Shown here: positions 32,843-43,400 of the stretch, one piece after another
Layout: every line of letters begins with the position of its first letter
Numbering within the stretch: position 1 is the first letter of the stretch
Source: Dugong dugon
Taxonomy: Eukaryota; Chordata; Mammalia; Sirenia; Dugongidae
Direction of reading: 5' to 3'
DNA: 64,000 nucleotides
NCBI GenBank assembly: GCA_030035585.1
Contig: CM057482.1
Span: 42,203,501 to 42,267,500 of the forward strand
Notes under the pieces: model-generated
What the model saw: the letters and a program-made list of their open reading frames with translations, nothing else
Databases searched by the model: none
What the model was told of the DNA's origin: nothing
Translations under genes and position numbers: made by a program

Positions 32843-33175
32843 GGGTCAGATCATATCATTTTCCTATTTGAAAACTTCCAATGGCTCATAATACTAAAAG
32901 TTCTCATAATACTAAAAGTAAGATACTTCCTCTGGCCTATAAGGACCTGTATGACCAGGCCCCCACCCGCCCCTCCTCCATACCTCACACCACTATCCCC
33001 TTTGCTCAGACTCCCAGTGACTATAGCAAATGCCCTCCTCATCGGCACTTCATTTGACTGTAAACTCCATGAGTTTGAGGATGGTGTCTGTTTTTGCTAA
33101 CCCCAATGCCTACCGTGTAAGTAGGGAGCTCCATAAATACTGTTGAGTGGGTGGATGAATGAAAGGCCTATCCAC
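32843..33175 (+). mobile_element. L2
   Basis: Sense L2: gggtcagatcatatcatttt, aaaacttccaatggctcata, tggcctataaggacctgtat, gaccaggcccccacccgccc, gactgtaaactccatgagtt, ending aaatactgttgagtgggtgg. It carries a 17-bp duplication, ctcataatactaaaagt at 32885-32901 and 32903-32919. Confidence 0.85.
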
Positions 33176-33685
33176 TAGAACTCAGTGTGGTATGTTTTGA
33201 AATGCTTTCTAATGGATTCACACAATCTCCAGCCCAATCCTCCAATATCAAGATTGACATGTTGTAAAATAAAACCTTTCAAATGCACATACAACCCTTC
33301 CTGGTTGACGTTATATCTCCCATGTCTCCTCAAGTTTCTCTGAATCAGAGCCTCAGCTGGCGAGGATCCTATTTGTCACTTCTCAGTAGAGAGAAACCCA
33401 GACACCACAGTCCCTCCTTGTTTTATCCTTTTTCCTGTTCACAGATCATTCTATGGGAGGTATCATCTATTTTCTTCCACAAATACAACTTCAGCATCTT
33501 GAGTACCTTCCTGCCTGCTAACACCTGTTGAATTACTAAAGAGTTAGTCTATTAGTCCATCTCCGCTCTGAATTCTTAACCTTACTCAGTCAAAATTTCA
33601 GATTTAATTCAATTGGGAAACATATAAAAGTACCCGCCCTCACTTCAGACTCTGAACAAACTGAGATCTTTCTGCTGAATTGCCT
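33176..33685. other. No recognised feature
   Basis: Unassigned sequence with one 82-codon chance ORF. The last bases (33675-33685) are the 5' target-site duplication of the next SINE. Confidence 0.4.
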
Positions 33686-33891
33686 GTCCCTGAGTAGTGC
33701 AAATGGTTAACACATTCCACCGCTAACCAAAACGTTGGAAGTTTGAGTCCACCCAGAGGCACCTCAGAAGAGGGACTTGGTAATCTACTTCCAAAAAAAT
33801 CAGCTATTGAAAACCTCATGGAGCACAGTTCTACTCTGACACACACGGGGTCACCATGAGTCGGAAAAGACTCAGCGACAACTGGTATACA
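33686..33891 (+). mobile_element. AfroSINE, long type
   Basis: Sense copy with gctaaccaaaacgttggaag, agagggacttggtaatctac and gtcaccatgagtcggaaaag. Flanked by a perfect 11-bp target-site duplication ctgaattgcct (33675-33685 and 33892-33902). Confidence 0.95.
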
Positions 33892-33902
33892 CTGAATTGC
33901 CT

Positions 33903-35659
33903 ACCTAGGTAAAACCACATAGATTAAAATGAAATTTCATTTGTTTTCTAGATTTTCGAAAGAATGATCAAGATGTTCCAAACCTTTCATAACCTAGACC
34001 AAACTACCTATTTCTTGTCACCCTTAGATAATACCCCTTAATGAATATACAGTTCAACAACCCTGAGTTCTAATGAGTTTCAATATCTAGAATCAAATGG
34101 TATTTTACTGTTACAACTGCTTCCCACTGCTTTAACCCTTGTTTGCCTTTTCTACAGGCCAGCCCATCCATTTGGCTCACACTGAGTAGGGCTATTAATT
34201 TAAATTTTAGAGGGGAGGTGCATTTATGCTATCAATCCAGGTCATTAGTGTCACTCTTTGAAAGACATATTTTAAGATGAAAAACCAACAGACCCTTAAA
34301 GTCTCCTTTAAGAAGAGATTTCTCCCTTGTTTTGCCAGAGGCCCAATTGTATAAGGATAAGGGCCTATCTGGTCACATGCTGGGTCTGGAAACCCTTCTC
34401 TGCTTATGCTTCCAGAGGACAATCACCCCTGGAGATTCAGACACCAGCACACCCAGGTCTTCACACCACACCTCTAACAGCTACAAAATATTTTTCTGCA
34501 ACTCTAGGCTAGCAACAAGGCCAGAAGTGATTGTCACCAAACACCTTTGGCCAGCTGAGCAGTTCCCAGGCTTTGTCTTGGAGACTGTCTAAATTGAATG
34601 ACCTATTTGGCCACCCTCTGCTTTCCCTCTGTCTCCAGAAAACACCAGAATGTTCTCTGAGACACCTTGAGGTAAATGAAAAGTTCCACTCATTTATGTA
34701 GGCCACCTGACAGCAATCAGTCAATATCAGCACATACCTTTGGACATTGCCCAGATAAGTTATATTTGATCTAGTGACCTAAAGGTGAGTTGTAGGTTAT
34801 ACTTAATTACACTTGTGAGCCAGGCGTAACTCAGTAACAAACCATATTTCACTCTGAGATACTGTGAAACCCCTTAAGGGAGTCCACTTATTATACTATA
34901 GAGGTTTGTGTGAACCAGCTAGGGTAAATAATTAGATTATATTTTTAATTAATATTGCAGTGCCTTCTAGCACAACGATATTTAAGATTATGACAGTATT
35001 GGAAGCAAGTGGAAAAAGAATCTCATTCCTCATGAAGCCAGGAAGAACAAAGAAAGTTTTGTCAGATTGACAAAAATACCCTGCAATTTGGGCAATCTAG
35101 TATCAAAAGTTTCTAGTGTGCTTAAAGGAAGTTTTCAATTTAGCAAATGCTCTCTTTGCCGAGGTGAATATTGGTCTTTATTACCAAAAATAAATCCAGA
35201 GAAAATGAAAGACGGGTACTGTATATTTCTAGTTGGCTAACTGCAAAACTTTTTTTTTTTTTTAATCATGTGAACTTTATGGCAATAATAACAATTAACA
35301 CAGCTTTCGTAATGAGCACTGTTTCAATTTTTGTTTCATTAAGGGCCGTAAAAATATAAGCTCAAGAAAAAGCCAGTTCAATTAAAACATGAACTTTTCC
35401 TTATTTTTAAACACATTTTACCTATTTTTAAGTGATGAGAGTGTTATGTATTTTGCCAGCCCGAGAAATTTTCACACTTGTATAATTCAAACCAGCTTGA
35501 TTTATGCAATTCATACAGACAGGCTATTATTTGGTATTAACTGGAAACTAAATAAAAGAATCATGAAATTTATTTAATAGATCACAATGCATACATTATT
35601 TCCTAAAGAAATGTATTTTGTATATTCAAAATAAATACAGTAAATAAATTTTTTGTTTA
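33903..35659. other. Largely unique sequence
   Basis: No repeat recognised. AT-rich from 34900, with a T run at about 35250-35264. Short ORFs on both strands around 34207-34733 lack support. Confidence 0.4.
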
Positions 35660-35815
35660 ACCCTAGCTAGTCCTCATAGCTCCCTATTGAGGAAGACAGG
35701 AATATTATGCCTATTCCACAAAAGAGAAAACTTGGCATAAAAAAGTTACGTAACTTTTCCAAAGTCACATAGCAAGCATAGGTCCACAATGCTAGCCGAG
35801 GTAATGTGACCACTT
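35660..35815 (-). mobile_element. MIR fragment
   Basis: Antisense MIR: tgcctattccacaaaagaga, aaacttggcataaaaaagtt, acttttccaaagtcacatag. Confidence 0.7.
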
Positions 35816-35834
35816 GTGATATCTTATGTAGGCT

Positions 35835-35970
35835 TAAGATAATAAGCTCCTTAAGCAAAGGCCATGTCTTTTACTTTTACTTTTTGTGTGTGTGGTTTTT
35901 TCCTTTTGCACTGTTGTCTCTATGCTAGGCACATATTAGTATCTCAATAAATAGTGTTAATGAATAATTC
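35835..35970 (+). mobile_element. L2 3' end fragment
   Basis: aataagctccttaagcaaag, then gccatgtcttttacttttac and ctaggcacatattagtatct, ending caataaatagtgttaatgaa. Confidence 0.55.
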
Positions 35971-36093
35971 ATATTCAGCTTTGTATTAAACACAGCTCTC
36001 TATAACCTGTCTTTCTATACATTTATGGTCAGGTAACACCTGATATGGGGGCAGTGGGTTTAGTGGTAGAATTCTCACCTTCCATGCAGGAGA

Positions 36094-36298
36094 ACCAAAC
36101 AAATCCATCACCGTTGAGTCAATTCCGACTCATAGCAACCTTATAAGACAGAGTAGAATTGCCCCATAGGGTTTCCAAGGCTATAAACCTTTATGCAAGC
36201 AGACTGCCATATCTTTCTCCCATGGAGTGGCTGGTGAGTTTGAACTGCCAACCTTTCAGTTAGCTGCTGAGTGCTTAACCACTGTGCCACCAGGGTTT
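36094..36298 (-). mobile_element. AfroSINE nested in the tRNA-Gly SINE (first)
   Basis: Antisense copy: ccgttgagtcaattccgact, gaattgccccatagggtttc, aactgccaacctttcagtta, ending gtgccaccagggttt. The host text cttccatgcaggaga (36079-36093) is repeated as cttccatgggggaga (36299-36313), a 15-bp target-site duplication with two mismatches. Confidence 0.95.
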
Positions 36299-36440
36299 CT
36301 TCCATGGGGGAGATCTGGCTTCAATTCCCAGCCAATGCACCTCAAGTGCAGTCAGCATCCATCTGTCAGTGGAGGCTTGTGTGTTGCTTTGATGCTGAAC
36401 AGATTTCAGTGGAGCTTCTCTAGTCGAAGACAGGCTAGGA

Positions 36441-36598
36441 AAAAAAAAAAACCATTGCCATTGAATCATTCCAACTCGTAGTGACCCTCTAGGACAGAGT
36501 AGAACTGCCCTATAGGGTTTCAAGCAGTGGCTGGTGGATTCGGACTGCCTACCTTTTGGTTAGCCGCTGAGCTCTCAACCACTGTACCCCCAGGGCTC
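36441..36598 (-). mobile_element. AfroSINE nested in the tRNA-Gly SINE (second)
   Basis: Antisense short copy starting with an A run and ccattgccattgaatcattc, ending actgtacccccagggctc. The host sequence ctagga is present on both sides (36435-36440 and 36599-36604). Confidence 0.93.
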
Positions 36599-36787
36599 CT
36601 AGGAAGAAAGGCCTGGTGATCTACTCCAAAAATCAGCCGCTGAAAATCCAACGGATCAAAACAGTCTGATCACATTGTGCATGGGGTCACCATGAGTCAT
36701 GGGTCAACTTGACAGCAGTTAACAACAACAACACTTGATATTAATAATGATGATCCCTAAGACACTGCAAGATAATAAAGAACCATG

Positions 36788-36956
36788 GCAAAACCCAAAC
36801 CAAACCATTTGCCGTTGAGTCAAGTACAACTCATAGCGAACCTATAGGGCAGAGTAGAACTGCCTCATAGGGTTTCCAAGGAGTGGCTGGTGAGTTCAGA
36901 CTGCCAGCCTTTTGGTTAACAGCCGAGCTTTTCACCACTGTGCCACCAGGGCTCCC
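36788..36956 (-). mobile_element. AfroSINE, short type
   Basis: Antisense: acccaaaccaaaccatttgc, tagggcagagtagaactgcc, ccagccttttggttaacagc, gtgccaccagggctccctg. Flanks aagaacca and aagaatca may be the target-site duplication. Confidence 0.92.
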
Positions 36957-37019
36957 TGAAGAATCACAGAAAGATAAATTACGTTCAGTCTGCCCTGAGT
37001 TGCAGATTAATACCTCCAA

Positions 37020-37430
37020 CTATTGACTGAGTTGAACAGCTCTATCTGTATGTCTTGTAGACACTTCAGTTATAACTTGTCCCCAATTAAATTAATTTTC
37101 TCACCTCTGACCTAACATTTCTCTTCACTGTCCAAGCTTCCCAACTAAAACTTTCAGAGTCATCCTCAGATCTTTCCTTTTCATTCACCCTACATAAGGT
37201 CACAGAGCATCCATTCTACCTGCTAAGAGACTCCTAATGTCATACCCTCTTTTCTGTCTTCACTGCCTTATTTCTGACTCTCATTTTCTTTTGGCCAGAA
37301 GATTTTAGCAGCCTAGTTATAGGTTGCCTTGCTTCCAGTCTCTTGCCACTGGTATCCTTCTCAAAGTTATCTTTCTGAAACACAGATGTTCAGTTCCTAA
37401 AGACTGCTGGCAGCTGCCTCTACCCTAGAG
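37020..37430 (+). mobile_element. L2
   Basis: Sense L2 upstream region: ttcagagtcatcctcagatc, gcatccattctacctgctaa, gccttgcttccagtctcttg, ccttctcaaagttatctttc. Confidence 0.7.
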
Positions 37431-37435
37431 CAGGA

Positions 37436-37690
37436 TTTCTCAGTGGGAGATGCATGGAAACCTGTACGTACAGTGTACTGTGAAAAGGGAAAGCCAGATA
37501 GATTTAGGGCAATCTCTTGGAAATTTACAATGCACATTAAAGGCTCTGAGAGGTCTTGCAGCAAAGAACCCATGTAATTGAGCTTAACCTACTCTTCCCC
37601 ACATTTATTTGTCCTCAAACCCCCCTGACTTTCCAGAAAATGCCAATTAATATCTCAAGACACCAATATTCTTCAAAGCATGGTTTAGGA
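37436..37690. mobile_element. hAT-type MITE (possible)
   Basis: Starts gatttctcagtgggagatgc and ends cttcaaagcatggtttagga, with an interior cattaaaggctctgagaggt like the element at 32132-32405. Terminal repeats are poorly preserved. Confidence 0.35.
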
Positions 37691-37899
37691 AAACATCATC
37701 CTACTGGATAAACTCAAGGCATATTTGGTAATTTTCTATCTCAATGCACATCACTGTATTAACTGTAGAGCCAGCCTCTCTGCATGAACCACCGTGTTTC
37801 TAAACCAGCCACACCATGTTATTACTATTTCCAAAGCAATTATATACTCTTGTTTTGGAAAGTGACACATGAAATCCCTTCAAAATATAATGTATTTTC

Positions 37900-38380
37900 C
37901 CAACTTTGCAATCTGAAAAACTCTTACTAATAACTTCAAGACCCAGTTCAAATGTTATTGCTTCTCTGAAGCCTTTTTCAAGGTACTCCTTAAATGCTTC
38001 CTCTGCTGTCTGGTCATCTTTCTCATATTGCATGCATTAGTTCAGAAGTCTACTTTTCCTACATGATTACTGGACCCTTTTATCTTTGAGAAGTCCCTGG
38101 GTGGTGCAAACAGTTAACACGCTCAGCTGCTAGCTGAATAGTTGAGGTTCAAGTCCACCCAGAGTCACCTTGGAAGAAAGGTCTGGAGTTTGACTTCTGA
38201 AAAATCAGCCACTGAACACCCTATGGAGCGCAGTTCTACTCTGACGCACACAGAGTCTCCATGAGTTGGAATCGACTCAACAACAATTGGTTGGCTGGTT
38301 GGTATATCTTTGTCTCTGAAGCACCAAGCACAATTCCCAGCATATAGTAGATACTCAGCAAATACTGATTGAGGGTATGT
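37900..38380 (+). mobile_element. L2, split by an AfroSINE
   Basis: Sense L2: cagttcaaatgttattgctt, ctctgaagcctttttcaagg, cttcctctgctgtctggtca. It resumes after the SINE with ctgaagcaccaagcacaatt, cccagcatatagtagatact and cagcaaatactgattgagg. Confidence 0.75.
38089..38304 (+). mobile_element. AfroSINE, long type, inside L2
   Basis: Sense copy from agaagtccctgggtggtgca through gaagaaaggtctggagtttg to ttggaatcgactcaacaaca. The L2 text tatctttg is repeated on both sides (about 38080-38087 and 38304-38312). Confidence 0.92.
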
Positions 38381-38959
38381 TCCATAGTATTCTAATTCCT
38401 TATAAATACCTCATAAATCATAGGTGCCAGTGTATATTTATTATAAAATTTCTCAAGGAAGATAGATGTGACCTTAAAGAACATGTAACCTGTTCCCTCG
38501 CTATAGCTGAGATGGGGGAATTTATCAAAGGGAGATATAAGAATGGCCCTGCTCTTACTTGGACTGTTAACTCACCTAGTTTTGGGTGTTTTCTCCCTAT
38601 CCCCAAGTTGATGTGTATCACCCTTCATCTGTATCTAGGTAGAAGAGGACATTTGCTAGAAAAGAGAAAGACAAGTTTTTCCAGCCATGGCTACCGCTAA
38701 TCAGTGGAAGGCCCTAGTGTACAAGGCACGGTGCTGGACACTCAGTTAGTAACTGTTATTGCACAGAGGACTGCGGTACTCTGTGGCTCCAAGAGTTATA
38801 GGAACCCCCTTGCTACTCGCTGGTAGAACAAGGTCCACTGAGAAACAGTCATTAGCTTGACGTAGCTCTCAAGAAGTCCATTTTCAAAGAGTTGCATCAA
38901 ATATTTTTTTAACAGTGAGGCAGATCTGTAAATGATTCTGCCATTTTCCAGTTGGACAA
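38381..38959. other. No recognised feature
   Basis: A 107-codon plus-strand ORF (38377-38700) overlaps a 67-codon minus-strand ORF in non-repetitive DNA. No domain recognised. Confidence 0.4.
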
Positions 38960-39060
38960 GCTATTTCACTTCTTCCCTCCTCCTTTTCCTCATCTGTAAG
39001 ATTTAACACCTTGCTCGGCACATAGCAGGCAATCAATAAAAGTGTATTACGTTTGAATCC
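38960..39060 (+). mobile_element. MIR fragment with internal deletion
   Basis: ccttttcctcatctgtaaga runs straight into ttgctcggcacatagcaggc and aatcaataaaagtg, skipping the MIR centre. Confidence 0.65.
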
Positions 39061-40414
39061 ACGTTCCCCAGAATCTTACAGTTTATAAAAATAAAAAGAG
39101 GAACCACTTACATGAAATTAATTACCCACTCAAAAATCTGTTACTAAGTATATTTTGGACAGATCTATCTGTCTCTGCCATTCTCAGTGTTAAATTAAAA
39201 TTTAAACACGCTCTTGGAAAAGCCGTCCTAATTCAGCAGAATGGTATTCCGAGTTATGTATCTGAGCCACACATTTTAAAGCTGACTGACTCAGTTTAGC
39301 GCCCGATGCTTTGGAATTTGAGACATGTGCATCGAAGGCATGATTCTGTCATAGCAGAGCGAGCATCCCCGGCGGGATTCTAGCAAAACTCAAATATTTC
39401 TTCTTGTAAGGTTGGGACCTTTCAAATTACCCCCCCCCCCAATTATTTTGTAGGGAGTAAAATGCATAAGACAATTTAAACAGGGCAGCCGGAGAGTGAT
39501 CCACAGCTCCCACTGGGCACTGGACTGAGCCACAAGCAAACAGGGCCTCGGTCACTACAGGGTAAGGGCAAAATCTCTCAGGAAAGTCACTCTCCCTTGC
39601 ATCGCAGTTAATAAGGCCATTGGTTGGTTTATTTTCCTTCCAGAAATTATCATGATCTATTTGCATGATGATTATGGAAAAATTAAAACACTATTCCCAA
39701 CGATCAAGTTAATAAAGGCCTCTGAGACTAGAGCTTCTTGCAGGAAAAGGGTATATTTTTCTCAGAAAGGCAGGAAAAGCACTTGAGATAAACCATAGTT
39801 TAGTTCGATGAAGCAGTGCTGCATTCCTACCTCCGTCCCACCTTATTTTTTTTTTTTTTTTTTGTAGCAGCTCATCCCTCAATGAAACCCTTGAGACTGT
39901 CTCTCCCTTAAGAGAATGTAACGAATTTAATACAAATTCAAAGGGAAATAAAAGGAACTGGAGGTGGGGGGATGCACAAAAATCAGAATGAAGATGAGAA
40001 AAGACTACGAACTTGTGAAATACTCTTGTGGTTGAAAAGCCATTTGCTCATTCTTCTGCTACATTTTCTAGATTCAAACTGAAAATCATTTCTCCTTTGA
40101 TATTTCAAGCCAGCCTAAGAGATAGAAGTTGACAGCAACTCCCCTCCCTCCTTAGCAGGGGCGAATTTAATCCTCAGTATCATGGGAAAAGCAACCACCT
40201 CGAATACAGAGCGATTCCATTTGTAATTCATGTTCCACCCTCCCGCCCCTATTCTTTTAAATAAAATCAGGTCCTGCTCTTTCCCTTTCTGGCACGCTTG
40301 CACTCTCTGCTCCGTAGAAAAAGCATTTAATCACCTTGGCAGGTTTGGAGGACGAAACCTATGAAAAGAGTTCACATCCTACCTTCCCGCCGAGAGCATC
40401 TCTTCTTTGTGGGT
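39061..40414. other. Largely unique sequence
   Basis: No repeat recognised. It contains an 11-base C run (39430-39440) and an 18-base T run (39846-39863). The 39180-39400 block has several CpGs (gcgcccgatgctttgg, ccccggcgggattc), unusual for this AT-rich window. Confidence 0.4.
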
Positions 40415-40965
40415 AGAAGTGGACAAAAGTCCAGTAGAACTATATGGTGCCCAGCTATCACCAATGGCCACCCTGACAGGGAACACATCAGAGAGTCCCT
40501 GATGGATCAGGAGAAAGGTGGGGTGCAGAACTCAAATTCTAGTGAAAAGACCAGACTTATTGGGCTAAGACTGGAGGAACCCCAGAAAGCATGGCCCACT
40601 GATTCTCTATCAGCCCAGAACTAAAACAATCTCCAAGGCCAACTCTTCAGACAAAGATTGGACTGGACCATGGGACATAAAATGATACTCATGAACGGTG
40701 TGCTTCTTAGCTCAAGTAGATACATGAGACTAAATAGGCAGCTTCTGTCCAGATGTGAGATGGGAAGGCAGAGACGGTTAGGAGCTGGTTGAATGGACAT
40801 GGGGAATCAGGGGTGAAAAGGAGGAGTGTGCTGTCACAGTATAGGGAGAGCAATTAGGGTCACATAACAATGTACGTATAAATTTTTGTATAAGAGACTA
40901 ACTTGAAATGTCATCTTTCACTTAAACTATAACAATAAACAAGCAACAACAACAAAAATTTCAGT
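40415..40965 (+). mobile_element. Afrotherian L1 3' UTR
   Basis: Sense copy related to the antisense one at 3437-4090: atatggtgcccagctatcac, aacacatcagagagtccctg, agaccagacttattgggcta, actggaggaaccccagaaag, gactggaccatgggacataa, gagactaacttgaaatgtca, ending aacaataaacaagc. The 87-codon ORF over it is a UTR artefact. Identification is from memory of elephant L1 3' ends. Confidence 0.65.
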
Positions 40966-41255
40966 AGATCAAGGGGAATAAACAGAAAACAAGCAAGATC
41001 TGCATTCTACAGATTCCTCTTTATAATACTACTACTAAATGAGACAACAACATCCAGAAGAGCAGACTACCCAGCTCATCCACCTATGAAGAATTTTGCT
41101 TTCAGCTTCTAAACGTTTTTTAAAGAATAGGCAAAAGAAAAAATAATTAAACCAACAAATATTCTATATCACAACTAATTTCCCCTGCAAGCTAGTCTCA
41201 ATTTCTCTATATCATCCACCTCCACCACCACTTCCTCCTGCCCCAGCCTAATCTT

Positions 41256-41460
41256 CAGGCCCCTGGGTAGTACAAGGGCTAACATGCTTGGCAGTTAACT
41301 GAAAGGTTAGCGGTTTCAGTCCACCCAGAGGTACCTCAGAAGAAAGTCCTGGTGATCTACCTCTGAAAGACCAGCCATTGAAATTCTTGTGGAGTACTGT
41401 TCTGCTCTGACATAGATGGGGTTGCCATGAGTTAGAATCAACTCAATAGCAAACAGCAGC
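41256..41460 (+). mobile_element. AfroSINE, long type
   Basis: Sense copy from tcaggcccctgggtagtaca through gaaaggttagcggtttcagt and agaaagtcctggtgatctac to aatcaactcaatagcaaaca. Confidence 0.92.
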
Positions 41461-41538
41461 GATTTAGTCTTTACCACTGATGGTGAAGACGACGCTGCAG
41501 GATCTTGCAATGTTTCATTTTGTTGCCCAAAGAGTTAT

Positions 41539-41578
41539 ATGGTAAGTCGGAGCCGACTCAACAGCAAAGAACAACCAC
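41539..41578 (+). mobile_element. Isolated AfroSINE/RTE tail
   Basis: tggtaagtcggagccgactc followed by aacagcaaagaacaaccac is only the last 40 bp of the RTE-type tail. It may be an extremely 5'-truncated insertion, or the second tail of the neighbouring SINE. Confidence 0.65.
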
Positions 41579-42304
41579 CACCACCTAGTCTTGGGGAAAC
41601 CTGTATGCATAAAGATGTAATTGTCCTTCTTTGATCATTCACAGTGCCTCAGTTTCTACATGCTTTTTTCCTAATCCATGCTAGCATTTGATTCCCAGTG
41701 GTTCATGGGCCTCTGTTCACCAACAAACCCCTAATGGCCTGTATCCAGCAAACCCAGAAGACATTAAGTACTGTATTCTGTTTTCATGATTGACTCAGGG
41801 AAAGAAACATTTTAGCAAGACAAAAGAATACTATTGTGGTGACTTTCTACATTTTATCCATAATGTATCCATTATTTGTTTCCAACAACTAAAGTAATCT
41901 CTGAAAATTGATGCCAGCATTCTGTGTATTACAGTGACTTCAATAAATCGAGTTTGAAAACATTTAAGAAGTATGTACTTTGGGCCAAGCTTTGTGTTAA
42001 GTAGCTAGCGGGGCCACCACAGATGTTGTGCAGGCTGTGCTTGGTGGCACACGGGTGTCCACTTGAGTTGGCACAAGGATGCTGAAATCCAGCTATTTCT
42101 TCTCTGCCCAGCTGAACACCCTGGTGCTGGCTTCGTCAGCCTAAAGGAAGGGTTTCTGTTTTGTAATCCATCTGTCCTGAGGGGGCATAGGTTTCTGGTA
42201 ACCATATTTGCCAAGTGAAGTTCAGAGTGCATGTATATAGAGAATTTAAAATCTGTGGAAGATAATTTCACGGAAGTGTGATATAAACTATCTGAAAAGA
42301 AGTT
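41579..42304. other. No recognised feature
   Basis: Unassigned sequence. The 88-codon minus-strand ORF at 42005-42271 has no recognised domain. Confidence 0.4.
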
Positions 42305-42762
42305 GTCTTAGTCGTCTAGGGCTACCGTAAGTAACAAAATACCACAAAGTGGTATACCACTTATTGTCTTCCAGAGGCTAAAAGTCTGCATCAGGGTGAT
42401 GGCCTTGTTGACTCCTTCTGAGGGCTCTGAGAGAGGAACTGTTTCGTGCCTCTCTCCTAGCTTTCGGTGGCTGCCAGCAATCCTTGGCATTTCTTTGCCA
42501 CTTAGACAGGCATCTCACTGTGATGTCACATGGTGTCTGCCTTCTCCCTGTGTGTGACCCTGGTTCAGGCTCTGTCTTCCTCTTTTATAAGACACCAGTC
42601 AAATAGGATTAAGACCCACCCTACTCAAGTACGATGTCATTAATTTAACTGATAACATCTGCAAAGAAAAACCTTATTTCCATACAAGGTAATATTCACA
42701 GGTATAGGAGTAAGGATTTCAACGTGTCTTTTTTGGGGACACAATTCAGTCCATGACAGTAG
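42305..42762 (-). mobile_element. MLT1-type LTR (ERVL-MaLR), antisense
   Basis: Reads as the reverse complement of an MLT1 LTR: ttgtcttagtcgtctagggc, taacaaaataccacaaagtg, tgatgtcacatggtgtctgc, cttttataagacaccagtca, ggatttcaacgtgtcttttt, ending ttcagtccatgaca. A solo LTR with no internal viral sequence beside it. Confidence 0.82.
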
Positions 42763-42858
42763 TCTTTATGAAGTCAAAGGTAAACAGTTGGGTGGTGTCA
42801 CTTTCGCTTTCAGAGGCTCTGCATCTATTCAACCTTTTGGCAAGCCCTTTCTATATAG

Positions 42859-43052
42859 GAGGCAGCTAGGTAGCACAAACAAGCACTCGACTACTAGCTA
42901 AAAGGTTGGCGGTTCGAAAACACCCAGAAGAAAGGCCTGGCGATCTGCTTCTGAAAGGTCACAGCCTTGAAAACCCTATGGAGTGGTTCTGCTCTGCACA
43001 CATGGCGTCACCATGAATTGAAATCGACTTGACGGCAGCTAAACAACAACAC
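42859..43052 (+). mobile_element. AfroSINE, long type
   Basis: Sense copy with aaaggttggcggttcgaaaa, gaaaggcctggcgatctgct and aaatcgacttgacggcagct, and a caacaacac end. Flanks ctatatagga and ctacacagga may be the target-site duplication. Confidence 0.92.
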
Positions 43053-43284
43053 CCTACACAGGACAAAGCTTTTCTTCACCTTCTCCACTTCTGCCTCCTT
43101 CATTTGAATTGGAATCATAATACTTACTTCCCACCACTGCTGTAGGGAGTAAGCAAGCACTCGAAGAGGCAGATGAAATACTGCTGGTGTGTAAGACACA
43201 CTCAGGAAGATGGGCTCCTGACCCTCCTCCCATCCCAAGTCTACCAAGCCAAACATAAAGGTGCTGCATTGTTTAATCTTTCAC

Positions 43285-43400
43285 ACTCTATAAGGCAAGA
43301 GACCTGATCCACTTTGTCCACATAAGGAAAAAGAGGCTTACAAAGGTAAATAACTTCCCTGGGCCACCCAGCAGCTAACACCTGACCCCAAGACCTCATG
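43285..43400 (-). mobile_element. MIR fragment
   Basis: Antisense: aggaaaaagaggcttacaaa, ggtaaataacttccctgggc, cacccagcagctaacacctg. Confidence 0.55.

Larger units (their letters stand above)
36047..36730 (+). mobile_element. tRNA-Gly-headed SINE with two nested AfroSINEs
   Basis: The head gtgggtttagtggtagaatt (A-box region) and, after the first insert, ggcttcaattcccagccaat (B-box region) together follow tRNA-Gly. The body is ccatctgtcagtggaggctt, aagaaaggcctggtgatcta and aaaatcagccgctgaaaatc. The tail is ggtcaccatgagtcatgggt and a (CAA)n end. Flanked by acacctgatat (36036-36046) and acacttgatat (36731-36741). Two antisense AfroSINEs interrupt it at 36094-36298 and 36441-36598. Confidence 0.9.

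Noticed and set aside
40361-40624. 87-codon ORF at 40361-40624
   Set aside because: It lies over an L1 3' UTR, the same family as the antisense segment at 3437-4090, and has no coding homology.
42305-42762. Provirus next to the MLT1-type LTR
   Set aside because: No gag, pol or env text and no second LTR in the neighbourhood. It is a solo LTR.
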